DNA from: XYD12-FULL-36-8 sp964613805
GTDB taxonomy: Bacteria; Bacteroidota; Ignavibacteria; Ignavibacteriales; Ignavibacteriaceae
Length of the DNA stretch: 64,000 nucleotides
Assembly: GCA_964613805.1 (NCBI GenBank)
Contig: CAZTJF010000017.1
Span: 1-64,000, forward strand
Direction: 5' to 3'
Translations under genes and position numbers: made by a program
The notes under the pieces: model-generated
The model's database searches: none
What the model was told of the DNA's origin: nothing
What the model saw: the letters and a program-made list of their open reading frames with translations, nothing else
Part shown: positions 25,954 to 34,570 of the stretch, one piece after another
Numbering within the stretch: position 1 is the first letter of the stretch
Layout of the letters: each line of letters starts with the position of its first letter

Positions 25954-26412
25954 ATGGATATTTTAAGCAATTTAAAGTACGCTAAAGGTTCAAGGAAGAA
26001 CAGAAAAAGAGTTGGAAGAGGTGAAGGTTCCGGTCATGGAGGAAATGCAACTCGCGGGATGAATGGGCAGCGGTCAAGATCAGGTTCAAAGAAGAAAGCT
26101 TGGTTTGAAGGCGGTCAGATGCCTCTTCAAAGAAGAATTCCTAAATACGGATTCACAAGTAGATCGAAAGTGAAAGAACAAGTCGTGAATTTGGATACTC
26201 TTCAAAAAATTGTAGATGAGAAAAATTTAACTTCCGAAATCATCAATCCCGAATTACTGAAAAAATTCGGTTTGATTTCAACATTAAATCAACCCGTAAA
26301 AATTTTAGGGAATGGTGAGATAAAATCCAAACTCCAATTAGAGGTGAATGGATACAGCAAGACTGCTAAAGAGAAAATTGAAACTGCTGGTGGAACAATC
26401 AAAAAGATTTGA
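25954..26412 (+). CDS. rplO: Large ribosomal subunit protein uL15
   Basis: The 152-residue protein has the Gly/Arg-rich N-terminus of L15 (GSRKNRKRVGRGEGSGHGGNATRGMNGQRSRSGSKKKAWFEGGQMPLQRRIPKYGF) and the globular C-terminal domain. L15 is a late 50S assembly protein. It lies in the normal place before secY. The segment as written matches directly from ATG 25954. Confidence 0.97.
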   Translation: MDILSNLKYAKGSRKNRKRVGRGEGSGHGGNATRGMNGQRSRSGSKKKAWFEGGQMPLQRRIPKYGFTSRSKVKEQVVNLDTLQKIVDEKNLTSEIINPELLKKFGLISTLNQPVKILGNGEIKSKLQLEVNGYSKTAKEKIETAGGTIKKI

Positions 26413-26422
26413 GTAATCATTA

Positions 26423-27757
26423 ATGTCGAGATTTACAGATACTTTCAGAAATATTTTTAAGATACACGAACTTCGTCAAAGAATACTTTACACTTTGGCT
26501 CTGCTTCTAATAGTTCGAGTTGGTGCGCACATAACACTTCCGGGCATTGATTCTGCATTACTCTCTGAAGCAATGAAGAATCAAACATCAGATAATCTAT
26601 TCGGATTATATGATTTATTTGTAGGTGGAGCATTCTCCAATGCGGCAATTTTTGCACTTGGAATAATGCCTTACATTTCCGCATCTATTATAATTCAATT
26701 GTTAGGAGCGGTTGTTCCTTACTTCCAAAAACTTCAACAGGAAGGTGAAGAAGGCAGAAAAAAGATAACCCAGCTTACACGATATGGTACAGTTCTAATT
26801 TCAGCCATGCAAGCTTGGGGAGTTACAATACGACTATATAATCTCAATCTTCGTGGAATGCCGATTATTCCCGAACCAATTCAAGGAATGGCTTGGACAA
26901 TATCAACCATCATCATTTTAACTGCTGGAACTATTTTTATGATGTGGCTTGGTGAACAGATTACTGAAAGAGGAATTGGTAATGGTATTTCACTCATAAT
27001 TTTTATTGGAATCATAAACAGATTTCCTTTTGCACTTCTTGATGAGTACAGACTAATTTCTGCGGGAACAAGAAGTATCATAATCGAAATTGTTATTCTC
27101 ATTCTTATGGTTCTCATTATTGCTGGTGTAGTATTAGTTACTCAAGGAACCAGAAGAATTCCAGTACAGTATGCCAAGAGAGTTGTCGGCAGAAAAGTTT
27201 ATGGCGGAGTGACTCAATACATTCCATTACGTGTAAATACAGCAGGTGTTATGCCGATTATCTTTGCTCAATCAATTATGTTTATTCCTAACACAGTATT
27301 ATCGTTTTTTCCAAACAATGATTTTCTTCAAACTATAAATTCATATTTTCATTATCAGTCGGCTGTTTATTCAATCATATATGCAGTCATGATTATTTTC
27401 TTCACGTATTTCTATACTGCGATTGCATTTAATCCTAAAGATGTTGCTGATAATATGAAAAAACAAGGCGGATTTATTCCAGGAATTAGACCGGGAAAAC
27501 AAACTGCTGAATATATAGACAATATTTTGACTAAAATTACATTGCCGGGTTCATTCTTTTTAGCAATTGTTGCTATCTTACCGGCATTTGTTTCAGCTTG
27601 GGGAGTTTCAGGACAGTTTGCCCAGTTTTTTGGTGGAACAAGCTTGCTCATTGTAGTTGGTGTTGCCTTAGATACGCTCCAACAGATTGAATCACATCTG
27701 CTGATGAGGCATTATGATGGTTTTATGAAGTCAGGAAAACTTAGGGGCAGAAGATAA
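26423..27757 (+). CDS. secY: Preprotein translocase subunit SecY
   Basis: The 444-residue protein has ten predicted membrane helices. The plug region and the conserved ALGIMPYISASIIIQLL, QQEGEEGRKKITQLTRYGT, GEQITERGIGNGISLIIF and AFNPKDVADNMKKQGGFIPGIRPG motifs mark the main protein-conducting channel. It works with SecE (1497). It is 11 bases after rplO and precedes map without the adk gene found between them in some bacteria. Confidence 0.98.
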   Translation: MSRFTDTFRNIFKIHELRQRILYTLALLLIVRVGAHITLPGIDSALLSEAMKNQTSDNLFGLYDLFVGGAFSNAAIFALGIMPYISASIIIQLLGAVVPYFQKLQQEGEEGRKKITQLTRYGTVLISAMQAWGVTIRLYNLNLRGMPIIPEPIQGMAWTISTIIILTAGTIFMMWLGEQITERGIGNGISLIIFIGIINRFPFALLDEYRLISAGTRSIIIEIVILILMVLIIAGVVLVTQGTRRIPVQYAKRVVGRKVYGGVTQYIPLRVNTAGVMPIIFAQSIMFIPNTVLSFFPNNDFLQTINSYFHYQSAVYSIIYAVMIIFFTYFYTAIAFNPKDVADNMKKQGGFIPGIRPGKQTAEYIDNILTKITLPGSFFLAIVAILPAFVSAWGVSGQFAQFFGGTSLLIVVGVALDTLQQIESHLLMRHYDGFMKSGKLRGRR

Positions 27758-27770
27758 TAATATTTTTTCA

Positions 27771-28532
27771 GTGATTTACATCAAAACTAAAAAAGAGATT
27801 GATCTTATTCGAGAGAGTTGTAGAATAGTCGCCGAAACATTGCAATTAGTAGCGAAAAATATTCGTCCTGGAGTCACGACTAAAGAGTTAGATAGTATTG
27901 CTGAAGAGTATATTTTAAGTAATGGTGCAAAAGCCGCATTCAAGGGTTATTCACAAGCGGGTTCGTATGATTATCCCGCTTCGCTTTGTATCTCAATAGA
28001 TAATGAAGTTGTTCACGGCATCCCTAGCGAACGTGTTCTTAAAGAAGGTGAAATCGTTTCGATTGATGTTGGTGTTTTAAAACAAGGATATTATGGCGAT
28101 GCTGCTCTTTCTGTAGGTGTTGGTGAAATTTCATCTGACAAAAAAAAGCTTCTTGATGTTACAGAACAATCTCTATACAAAGGTATAGCAGAAGCGAAAG
28201 TTAATAATCGTGTGCACGATATTTCTTCCGCTGTACAAAAATATGTTGAGGCAAATGGATTCTCTGTAGTTAAGGATTTGTGTGGTCATGGGGTAGGAAA
28301 ATTTCTTCATGAGGATCCGGCTGTACCAAATTATGGTGATCCCAGAACAGGTGCAAAATTAAAAAAAGGTATGACGTTAGCAATTGAACCAATGGTAAAT
28401 ACTGGCAGTTACAAGGTTAAAACAGCTAACGATGGCTGGACGGTTTTAACCGAAGATGGTTTACCTTCAGCACATTTTGAACATACGATACATATCTCGG
28501 ATGATTCAGCCGAAATTTTGACGGTTTGTTAA
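27771..28532 (+). CDS. map: Methionine aminopeptidase, type I
   Basis: The 253-residue enzyme removes the initiator methionine from nascent proteins. Metal ligands are visible: the two Asp of SIDVGVLKQGYYGDAAL, the His of CGHGVGKFLHEDP, and the Glu residues of LAIEPMV and HFEHTIHI. There is no N-terminal zinc-finger extension. It starts with GTG 27771, and its stop TAA overlaps the ATG of infA (TAATG). Confidence 0.97.
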   Translation: MIYIKTKKEIDLIRESCRIVAETLQLVAKNIRPGVTTKELDSIAEEYILSNGAKAAFKGYSQAGSYDYPASLCISIDNEVVHGIPSERVLKEGEIVSIDVGVLKQGYYGDAALSVGVGEISSDKKKLLDVTEQSLYKGIAEAKVNNRVHDISSAVQKYVEANGFSVVKDLCGHGVGKFLHEDPAVPNYGDPRTGAKLKKGMTLAIEPMVNTGSYKVKTANDGWTVLTEDGLPSAHFEHTIHISDDSAEILTVC

Positions 28533-28750
28533 TGGCAAAGCAAGGTCCAATAAAAGTTGATGGAGTTGTAACAGAGACATTACCAAATGCTCATTTCAGA
28601 GTAAAGTTGGATAATGGACATGAAATTCTTGCTCACGTGTCAGGTAAGATGAGAATGCATTTTATTAAAATATTAGTCGGAGATAAAGTTTCAATTGAAC
28701 TATCTCCTTACGATTTAACTAAAGGTAGAATTACCTATAGGTATAAATAA
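28532..28750 (+). CDS. infA: Translation initiation factor IF-1
   Basis: The 72-residue OB-fold protein (MAKQGPIKVDGVVTETLPNAHFRVKLDNGHEILAHVSGKMRMHFIKILVGDKVSIELSPYDL in pieces) has the standard IF-1 sequence and length. ATG 28532 shares bases with the map stop, so translation is probably coupled. IF-1 blocks the A site during initiation. Confidence 0.98.
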   Translation: MAKQGPIKVDGVVTETLPNAHFRVKLDNGHEILAHVSGKMRMHFIKILVGDKVSIELSPYDLTKGRITYRYK

Positions 28751-28760
28751 CGGAGAAATT

Positions 28761-28874
28761 ATGAAAGTTAGATCATCGGTTCGGAAGATTTGTGAAAATT
28801 GTAAGATTATTAAACGCAAAGGCGTTGTAAAAGTGATTTGCAAAAATCCCAAACACAAACAGCGTCAAGGTTAA
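28761..28874 (+). CDS. rpmJ: Large ribosomal subunit protein bL36 (zinc-ribbon form)
   Basis: The 37-residue ORF (MKVRSSVRKICENCKIIKRK) is too short for ordinary ORF lists but is a complete L36. The zinc ligands Cys11, Cys14, Cys27 and His32 are all present. It begins at ATG 28761 after CGGAGAAA, ten bases after infA, and precedes rpsM as usual. Confidence 0.98.
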   Translation: MKVRSSVRKICENCKIIKRKGVVKVICKNPKHKQRQG

Positions 28875-28891
28875 TTTTTTAAGGAGTAAAA

Positions 28892-29275
28892 GTGGCTCGT
28901 ATTTCTGGTGTTGATTTACCTAAAAATAAAAAAGTCCTTTTTGGACTTCAATACATTTTCGGTATAGGTCGCAATCTCTCAGGTGAAATTCTTCAAAAAG
29001 CAGAAATTAATCCTGATAAAAAAGTTGCTGATCTTACCGATGAGGAAATTGCTAAAATCAGGTCTGTAATTACTTCTGATTACAAAGTTGAAGGAGCATT
29101 AAGGTCCGAGGTTCAGCAAAGCATTAAGCGGCTGATGGATATTGGAACTTACAGAGGTTTAAGACATAGAAGAGGATTGCCGGCAAGAGGTCAAAGAACG
29201 AGAACAAATTCTCGTACTCGAAAGGGTAAGAGAAAAACAGTTGCCGGAAAGAAGAAAACTCCAACTAAGAAATAA
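28892..29275 (+). CDS. rpsM: Small ribosomal subunit protein uS13
   Basis: The 127-residue protein starts with GTG 28892 (ARISGVDLPKNKKVLFGLQYIFGIG) behind AAGGAG. It has the C-terminal SYRGLRHRRGLPARGQRTRTNSRTRKG-type tail in the form TYRGLRHRRGLPARGQRTRT. S13 bridges the 30S head to L5 and contacts P-site tRNA. Confidence 0.98.
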   Translation: MARISGVDLPKNKKVLFGLQYIFGIGRNLSGEILQKAEINPDKKVADLTDEEIAKIRSVITSDYKVEGALRSEVQQSIKRLMDIGTYRGLRHRRGLPARGQRTRTNSRTRKGKRKTVAGKKKTPTKK

Positions 29276-29302
29276 CAATTGATTTTTAAAGGAGATAAAT
29301 AA

Positions 29303-29689
29303 TTGGGTAAAACGGTAAAGAAAGTTAAGAAAAGAACTCACATTGATGCCAATGGTGAAGTGCATATTAGAGCCACGTTTAATAATGTTCAAGTAACTAT
29401 CACAGATATTTATGGTAACACAATTTCTTGGTCTTCAGCCGGAAGAAATGGTTTCAAAGGATCAAGAAAAAACACACCATTTGCAGCTCAAGTTTCTGCT
29501 GAAGCAGCAGCTAAAGAAGCATATGACTTGGGGCTGAGAAGAGTTGATGTTTATATTAAAGGACCCGGTTCGGGACGAGAAGCAGCTATTAGATCTCTTA
29601 ATACCGCAGGGCTTCAAATTAATTCAATTAAGGATGTTACACCCATTCCCCACAATGGCTGCAGACCTCCAAAGAGAAGAAGAGTTTAA
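29303..29689 (+). CDS. rpsK: Small ribosomal subunit protein uS11
   Basis: The 128-residue protein has the S11 core (HIRATFNNVQVTITDIYGNTISWSSAGRNGFKGSRKNTPFAAQVSAE in pieces) and the conserved end KDVTPIPHNGCRPPKRRRV. The best start is TTG 29303, behind AAGGAGAT (29288-29295); no ATG gives the conserved KKVKKR-rich N-terminus. S11 forms part of the platform at the mRNA exit. Confidence 0.97.
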   Translation: MGKTVKKVKKRTHIDANGEVHIRATFNNVQVTITDIYGNTISWSSAGRNGFKGSRKNTPFAAQVSAEAAAKEAYDLGLRRVDVYIKGPGSGREAAIRSLNTAGLQINSIKDVTPIPHNGCRPPKRRRV

Positions 29690-29709
29690 AATTTCGGAGT
29701 ATTATATAA

Positions 29710-30336
29710 ATGGCACGATATACTGATTCAGTTTGTAAATTATGCAGAAGAGAGAGACAAAAATTGTTTCTGAAGGGACAAAAGTGCTTTACAGAAAAAT
29801 GTCCTATTGAGAATAGATCTTATCCTCCTGGTCAACATGGCTTATCACGCAGGACGAAAATATCTGAATATGGCATTCAGCTTCGTGAGAAACAAAAAAT
29901 TAAAAGAATGTATGGTTTACTTGAAACTCAGTTCAGAAATTATTTTGATAAAGCGATTAAAGCAAAAGGGATCACGGGCGAAAACCTTGTGAAAATTTTG
30001 GAAAGAAGATTGGATAATGTTGTTTATCGTTTAGGTTTTGCATCATCAAGAAAACAAGCTCGTCAGTTAATTCGTCATCGTCATATTTTTGTTAATGATA
30101 AATTAGTTGATATACCTGCATATCTTTTAACTGCTGGTGATGTTATAAAGGTTAGAGACAAAAGTAAAAAATTGGATATGGTTCATAACTCACTTAAACA
30201 CGTTCGAGATAATACTTTTAGCTGGTTATCGGTGGATAAAGCCACTCTATCCGGAACATTTGTTCAAATTCCTGAAAGAACAGAAGTTCCATTGAATGCT
30301 AACGAGCAGCTTGTAGTTGAGCTGTATTCTAAATAA
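29710..30336 (+). CDS. rpsD: Small ribosomal subunit protein uS4 (zinc-binding form)
   Basis: The 208-residue protein begins MARYTDSVCKLCRRERQKLF and has Cys9, Cys12, Cys26 and Cys31, the zinc-binding version of the S4 N-terminus. The S4 RNA-binding domain is at about 97-160 (RRLDNVVYRLGFASSRKQARQLIRHRHIFVN). S4 starts 30S assembly and guards decoding. It is 20 bases after rpsK. Confidence 0.98.
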   Translation: MARYTDSVCKLCRRERQKLFLKGQKCFTEKCPIENRSYPPGQHGLSRRTKISEYGIQLREKQKIKRMYGLLETQFRNYFDKAIKAKGITGENLVKILERRLDNVVYRLGFASSRKQARQLIRHRHIFVNDKLVDIPAYLLTAGDVIKVRDKSKKLDMVHNSLKHVRDNTFSWLSVDKATLSGTFVQIPERTEVPLNANEQLVVELYSK

Positions 30337-30371
30337 AGAATTTCATATTTAATATTATTGAGGTTTAACAA

Positions 30372-31367
30372 ATGAGTGCACCTTATATAAAGATGCCCGA
30401 CGCAGTTGTACTTGACGAAAGTAATTATACTAATACATTTGGCAGATTCACACTTCAGCCCCTCGAGAGAGGTTATGGTGCCACGTTAGGTAATTCTTTG
30501 AGACGAGTATTACTATCTTCATTGCCCGGTTCAGCGATTACTTCAGTTAAGTTTAGCGGTGTTCTTCACGAGTTTTCCACAATTGAAGGTGTCGTTGAAG
30601 ACGTTTCAGAGATAATTCTGAATCTGAAACAAGTTAGGATGAAACTTCTAAGCAAAAAGCCCAACAAAATTGATATAACTTTCAATGGCGAAAAAGAATG
30701 GACTGCGGCAGACATTCAGAAGCATAGCAATGAAATCGAAATTTTGAATCCGGACGTTCACATTGCCACATTGAATAAAAGTGCCAAGTTCGATGTAGAA
30801 ATAAGAGTTGGCAGAGGTAAAGGATTTGTCACTGCATCTGAAAATGTTTCATCTGAGAGTACCATTGGTGTTATTCCTATTGATTCTATCTTCACACCGA
30901 TAGTAAATGTAAAATACGAAGTAGAAAATGTTAGAATTGCTGATAGAAACGATTATGAAAAATTAGTTCTTGAAATATTAACAGATGGCTCTATTACACC
31001 AGAAGATTCTCTAACTCAAGCGGCAAAAATATTAAGAGATCATGTTCAATTATTTATTAATTTCGATGTTGTTCAGGAAGAAGTTCACGCTTCGGTTCAG
31101 AAGGATACTGAGAAAGAAAGAATTAAGAGAATTTTATTAACAAACGTTGATGATCTTGAACTTAGTGTAAGATCACACAACTGTCTTAAAGCAGCAAACA
31201 TTAAAAACCTTTCCGATCTTGTTAGAAAAGATGAAGCAGAAATGCTTAGATTCAGAAATTTCGGAAGAAAATCTTTGGCTGAACTTATGGAAATAGTTGA
31301 AACCATGGGTCTGGAATTTGGTATGGATGTAGAAAAGTACTTGAAAGAAGAAGCAGAATCCAATTAA
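30372..31367 (+). CDS. rpoA: DNA-directed RNA polymerase subunit alpha
   Basis: The 331-residue protein has the N-terminal dimerisation/assembly domain (FTLQPLERGYGATLGNSLRRVLLSSLPG) and the C-terminal helix-hairpin domain (ELSVRSHNCLKAANIKNLSDLVRKDEAEMLRFRNFGRKSLAELMEIVETMGLEFGM in pieces) that binds UP elements and activators. It completes the core polymerase encoded by rpoB and rpoC. Confidence 0.98.
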   Translation: MSAPYIKMPDAVVLDESNYTNTFGRFTLQPLERGYGATLGNSLRRVLLSSLPGSAITSVKFSGVLHEFSTIEGVVEDVSEIILNLKQVRMKLLSKKPNKIDITFNGEKEWTAADIQKHSNEIEILNPDVHIATLNKSAKFDVEIRVGRGKGFVTASENVSSESTIGVIPIDSIFTPIVNVKYEVENVRIADRNDYEKLVLEILTDGSITPEDSLTQAAKILRDHVQLFINFDVVQEEVHASVQKDTEKERIKRILLTNVDDLELSVRSHNCLKAANIKNLSDLVRKDEAEMLRFRNFGRKSLAELMEIVETMGLEFGMDVEKYLKEEAESN

Positions 31368-31387
31368 CATTACTTGCAGGACATTAA

Positions 31388-31897
31388 ATGAGACACAGAG
31401 TAAAAGGAAGAAAATTAAGCAGAACACACAGTCACCGCGCTGCTCTAATGAATGCGCTGACAACCTCATTGCTTAAGCATAAAAGAATAAAAACAACGCT
31501 TGCTAAAGCTAAAGAAGCTCGAAAGCATGTTGAGTCTCTTATTACTAAAGCGAAGAAAAATGATCTTCATGCGCGAAGACACGTAATGAGATTTGTCCAT
31601 GATAAAGAAGTTGTAAAAGAATTATTTAACGAGGTTGTTCAAAAAATCGGAGAGAGACCTGGCGGATATACGCGAGTAGTGAAGCTTGGCAATAGAATGG
31701 GAGATGCTGCTTCAATGGCTATTCTTGAACTTGTGGATTATAATGATGTAATCACCAAAAAAGCTGAAGAACATAAGGAGAAGAAAAAAGCAAAATTAGA
31801 AGCCAAGGATAAAGCTAAGAAAGAAGAAAAAGATGATGAGTCAATGGAAGAAAAAGAATCTAAACCAAAAAAGAAGAAAAAGAAAAGCGAATCGTAA
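31388..31897 (+). CDS. rplQ: Large ribosomal subunit protein bL17 with a charged C-terminal tail
   Basis: The L17 core is complete at about 1-120 (MRHRVKGRKLSRTHSHRAALMNALTTSLL ... ERPGGYTRVVKLGNRMGDAASMAILELVDYN). It is followed by some 45-50 extra residues of almost pure Lys/Glu/Asp/Ala/Ser ending in a KKKKKK run. L17 sits by the tunnel exit, so the tail would project near the nascent chain. It is the last gene of the alpha operon, followed by a strong terminator. Confidence 0.97.
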   Translation: MRHRVKGRKLSRTHSHRAALMNALTTSLLKHKRIKTTLAKAKEARKHVESLITKAKKNDLHARRHVMRFVHDKEVVKELFNEVVQKIGERPGGYTRVVKLGNRMGDAASMAILELVDYNDVITKKAEEHKEKKKAKLEAKDKAKKEEKDDESMEEKESKPKKKKKKSES

Positions 31898-31904
31898 TTT
31901 TAAC

Positions 31905-31932
31905 AACCCCGATTTTTCGGGGTTTTTTCTTT
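31905..31932 (+). terminator. Strong intrinsic terminator after rplQ
   Basis: AACCCCGA (31905-31912) and TCGGGGTT (31917-31924) form a perfect 8-bp stem with a TTTT loop, followed by TTTTCTTTT. It closes the roughly 19-kb ribosomal protein transcript that begins before rpsL. Confidence 0.92.
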
Positions 31933-31984
31933 TAAATCCTTCATACTTTGGTCAACCTGAATTAAATTGCAATGGAGATTTTTC

Positions 31985-32578
31985 ATGTTTCAAAAGCAGC
32001 AATTCATTAAAGCAGTTTTCAAGTTAAACGAATTACCCAAAAATCGTTTGCCCGAAGTGATCCTATGTGGTCGCTCTAATGTTGGCAAGTCTTCCTTTAT
32101 TAATTCATTCTTCAGCCGAAGGAATCTTGCAAAAGTAAGTTCAACACCAGGTAAAACCCGATCAATAAATTATTATGAAATAGATAGCAAATTTTACATT
32201 GTTGATTTGCCTGGATATGGTTATGCAAAAGCAAGTAAACTTGAAAGAGAGCATTGGTCCAAGCTAATCAGCGAGTTTATTTCGAAATCGAACCATATTC
32301 GCTTAGCCATACATTTTATTGATAGCCGTCACAAACCCACGGTTTTGGATATTTATCTAAACGAGCTTTTACACGATTTAAAGATTCCTTATATAATATT
32401 ATTATCTAAGGTTGATAAGCTTAACCAAGCTGAAATAGCTGCAGCAACAAAGAACTTAAAAGAATTTTTTACGAACATAGATATTGAATCCCATTCGGTT
32501 TTATATTCTGCAATTAAGCTTAAAGGGAAAAAGGAAATTGCAAAACTATTCGTCGAGATTTTTTATCAAGAGTTGTAA
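31985..32578 (+). CDS. engB: Ribosome biogenesis GTPase YsxC/EngB
   Basis: The 197-residue GTPase acts in late 50S assembly. G1 is GRSNVGKSSFINSF (about 26-39), the switch I region holds TPGKTRSINYYEI, G3 is DLPGYGYAKA, and G4 is LSKVDKL. I chose ATG 31985 (MFQKQQFIKAVFKLNELPKNRLPEV) because GGAGA lies seven bases upstream, rather than an earlier ATG at 31967. It has its own unit after the rplQ terminator, but the function links it to the ribosomal genes before it. Confidence 0.96.
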   Translation: MFQKQQFIKAVFKLNELPKNRLPEVILCGRSNVGKSSFINSFFSRRNLAKVSSTPGKTRSINYYEIDSKFYIVDLPGYGYAKASKLEREHWSKLISEFISKSNHIRLAIHFIDSRHKPTVLDIYLNELLHDLKIPYIILLSKVDKLNQAEIAAATKNLKEFFTNIDIESHSVLYSAIKLKGKKEIAKLFVEIFYQEL

Positions 32579-32654
32579 AAAGTGAATTTTGTTTGTTTGC
32601 TATTCTAAAAAATTGTAAAATTATTATGTAATTTCACACAAAACTTTCCAATCA

Positions 32655-34526
32655 ATGCAAATTATATTAGATCGAAGACAGAGGAGAAGATTTTTAATAT
32701 TCCTCGTTGTACCGATACTTGCGGTAGTATTATTATTTGCTGATGATTTTACAGTAAGAATAATTGCGCTTGCTTTAATCATAATTTATGTTGCATTCAT
32801 AATATTCCTCCGCGATTCTTTGAAGTTTCAGGGCGGTACTTATATTAATGATGAGTATGAAGATAGTGTAATGGATAGTGATACCGAAACAGATACAAAA
32901 GGTCAAGAAGACTCGTTTAAAATTTTATCCAAAAATATTAATCCCGAAGTTATAACAACATCAAGCTATAATACTGATGTAAAACTTCCTAGAACAGCTT
33001 TAAAACCTCCAGATCTGAAAGAAAGATTCAAAGAAATTGCGAATGAAGAACTACCCAAAGAGTTAGGTCATGGTGGTCAATTTTCATTTGCACTTGAAAA
33101 AATTCTCACCGTAATTAAAGAAGTTTATTGTGCTCATTCAGTTGTTTTCTTTTGGTATAATCAAAAGAAAGAAAAGTTTTCAATTGAGAAGTTTGTTACT
33201 AACTCAAATGAGATCTCTCAAAGGAAATTTGATTTGGAGGATGACATACTTAGTAAAATAGTTCAAAAGAGCGAGCCCGAACTATTGACCGATATTTCAC
33301 CAGCCGCCGAATCTGATGTCATTCGTTATTATGAAACTAAGCAAGGAATTCGAAGTTTTGTTGGTGTTCCACTTTTTTATGACAAATCTTTGATTGCAAT
33401 CATAGCTCTTGATTCTAAAGTTGCTGATGCATTCGGAATAGAAACCATTTTTACCCTTGGAAGATTTGTTAGAGTTATAACGATGATAATATCAATTTTT
33501 GAAGAAAAGCATTCGGATTCAGTTTCGCAGCAGAGGTTGAACAACATCTTGCATTTGTTGGGAGTTCAATTAAAAAACGAGACGGAAGAAGATTTGGCCG
33601 AATTTGTGCAGAAGTCATTTGCTCAAATTATTCATTGGGATGCTTTTACATTTGTTTATTATCAACCGGTAGACAAAAAGTTCAAAACAATTAAAGTGAT
33701 AAATAATACTTCGTTAAAATACGTTGGACAGAATTTAGAGATCGAAATTAATGGAACGCTTGCAGGCAAGTGCATCACAACCGGCATACCCGTTAAAATA
33801 GATGATACATCATCGGGTGAAGTTAAAAGATTTTCGAAAAATGATAACGTTACTTTTGACGGTTCTTTCCTTGCAATTCCAATAATTTATAAAAATCAAA
33901 ATTTCGGTATTTTATGTTTTGAAAGTCTCAAGAAAAACGCTTATTCGAATGATGATATTCAATTTCTAAAAAGTGCTGTTAATTATCTGGCATTTTCCAT
34001 CCACTCATTCTCATCGCAAAAACTGCTAAAGAATTATGTAACTCTCGATATAGAAACACACACTCTCAATGCTTTCAGTTTTAAGGAAAGGGTAATGAGC
34101 GACTTACACAAAGCGATTCAGTTAAAAGTACCGGGAGCACTTGCATTGGTGCGAATTGATGATTTTCTAGAACAAGAATCCCTTTTCGATGGCAATCCTT
34201 TTCCTAAAGTACTTAATGCTGTTGCAGAAATTATTTCAAGTGAGATGACTCCTTTAACAACTCTCGGCAGAATCAACGAAAAAGTTTTTGGTGTTTATTT
34301 TTTTAACTCAACAACAAAAGATATTTTTCTTTGGGCAGAAAAATTAAGAGTTAAGATTGCCCGCAAGCCAATAGCTGTAGTTTCTAAGCAGACAACTTAT
34401 ACTGTATCGGTTGGTATTGCTTCAGCAAATAATAAAACAAATGTAGATGAAATCATTTACAATGCGGAACTTGCACTCCAAAAAGCACTTGAGCGCGGAG
34501 GAAATACTGTTCGCAGTATTAATTAA
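32655..34526 (+). CDS. Membrane-anchored GAF-domain protein with degenerate GGDEF domain
   Basis: The 623-residue protein starts with a basic stretch (RRQRRR) and two membrane helices (about 12-30 and 34-52). Two GAF-like sensor domains follow at about 145-280 and 300-450. The C-terminal 170 residues fold like a diguanylate cyclase domain by pattern: ALALVRIDDF for the metal site and TYTVSVGIASANN for the late strand. The signature loop reads GRINEKVFGVYF where RYGGDEFAL is expected, so c-di-GMP synthesis is unlikely. It probably senses a small ligand and signals by protein contact. Its ligand cannot be told from sequence. Confidence 0.8.
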   Translation: MQIILDRRQRRRFLIFLVVPILAVVLLFADDFTVRIIALALIIIYVAFIIFLRDSLKFQGGTYINDEYEDSVMDSDTETDTKGQEDSFKILSKNINPEVITTSSYNTDVKLPRTALKPPDLKERFKEIANEELPKELGHGGQFSFALEKILTVIKEVYCAHSVVFFWYNQKKEKFSIEKFVTNSNEISQRKFDLEDDILSKIVQKSEPELLTDISPAAESDVIRYYETKQGIRSFVGVPLFYDKSLIAIIALDSKVADAFGIETIFTLGRFVRVITMIISIFEEKHSDSVSQQRLNNILHLLGVQLKNETEEDLAEFVQKSFAQIIHWDAFTFVYYQPVDKKFKTIKVINNTSLKYVGQNLEIEINGTLAGKCITTGIPVKIDDTSSGEVKRFSKNDNVTFDGSFLAIPIIYKNQNFGILCFESLKKNAYSNDDIQFLKSAVNYLAFSIHSFSSQKLLKNYVTLDIETHTLNAFSFKERVMSDLHKAIQLKVPGALALVRIDDFLEQESLFDGNPFPKVLNAVAEIISSEMTPLTTLGRINEKVFGVYFFNSTTKDIFLWAEKLRVKIARKPIAVVSKQTTYTVSVGIASANNKTNVDEIIYNAELALQKALERGGNTVRSIN

Positions 34527-34570
34527 AATTCACAGACCTTATCTCAATTTCCGATTCAACTTTTTAACTC

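Noticed and set aside
31833..32027. Plus-strand frame across the rplQ end and its terminator
   Set aside because: It spans a strong terminator and overlaps rplQ in another frame; the peptide is the lysine codons misread.
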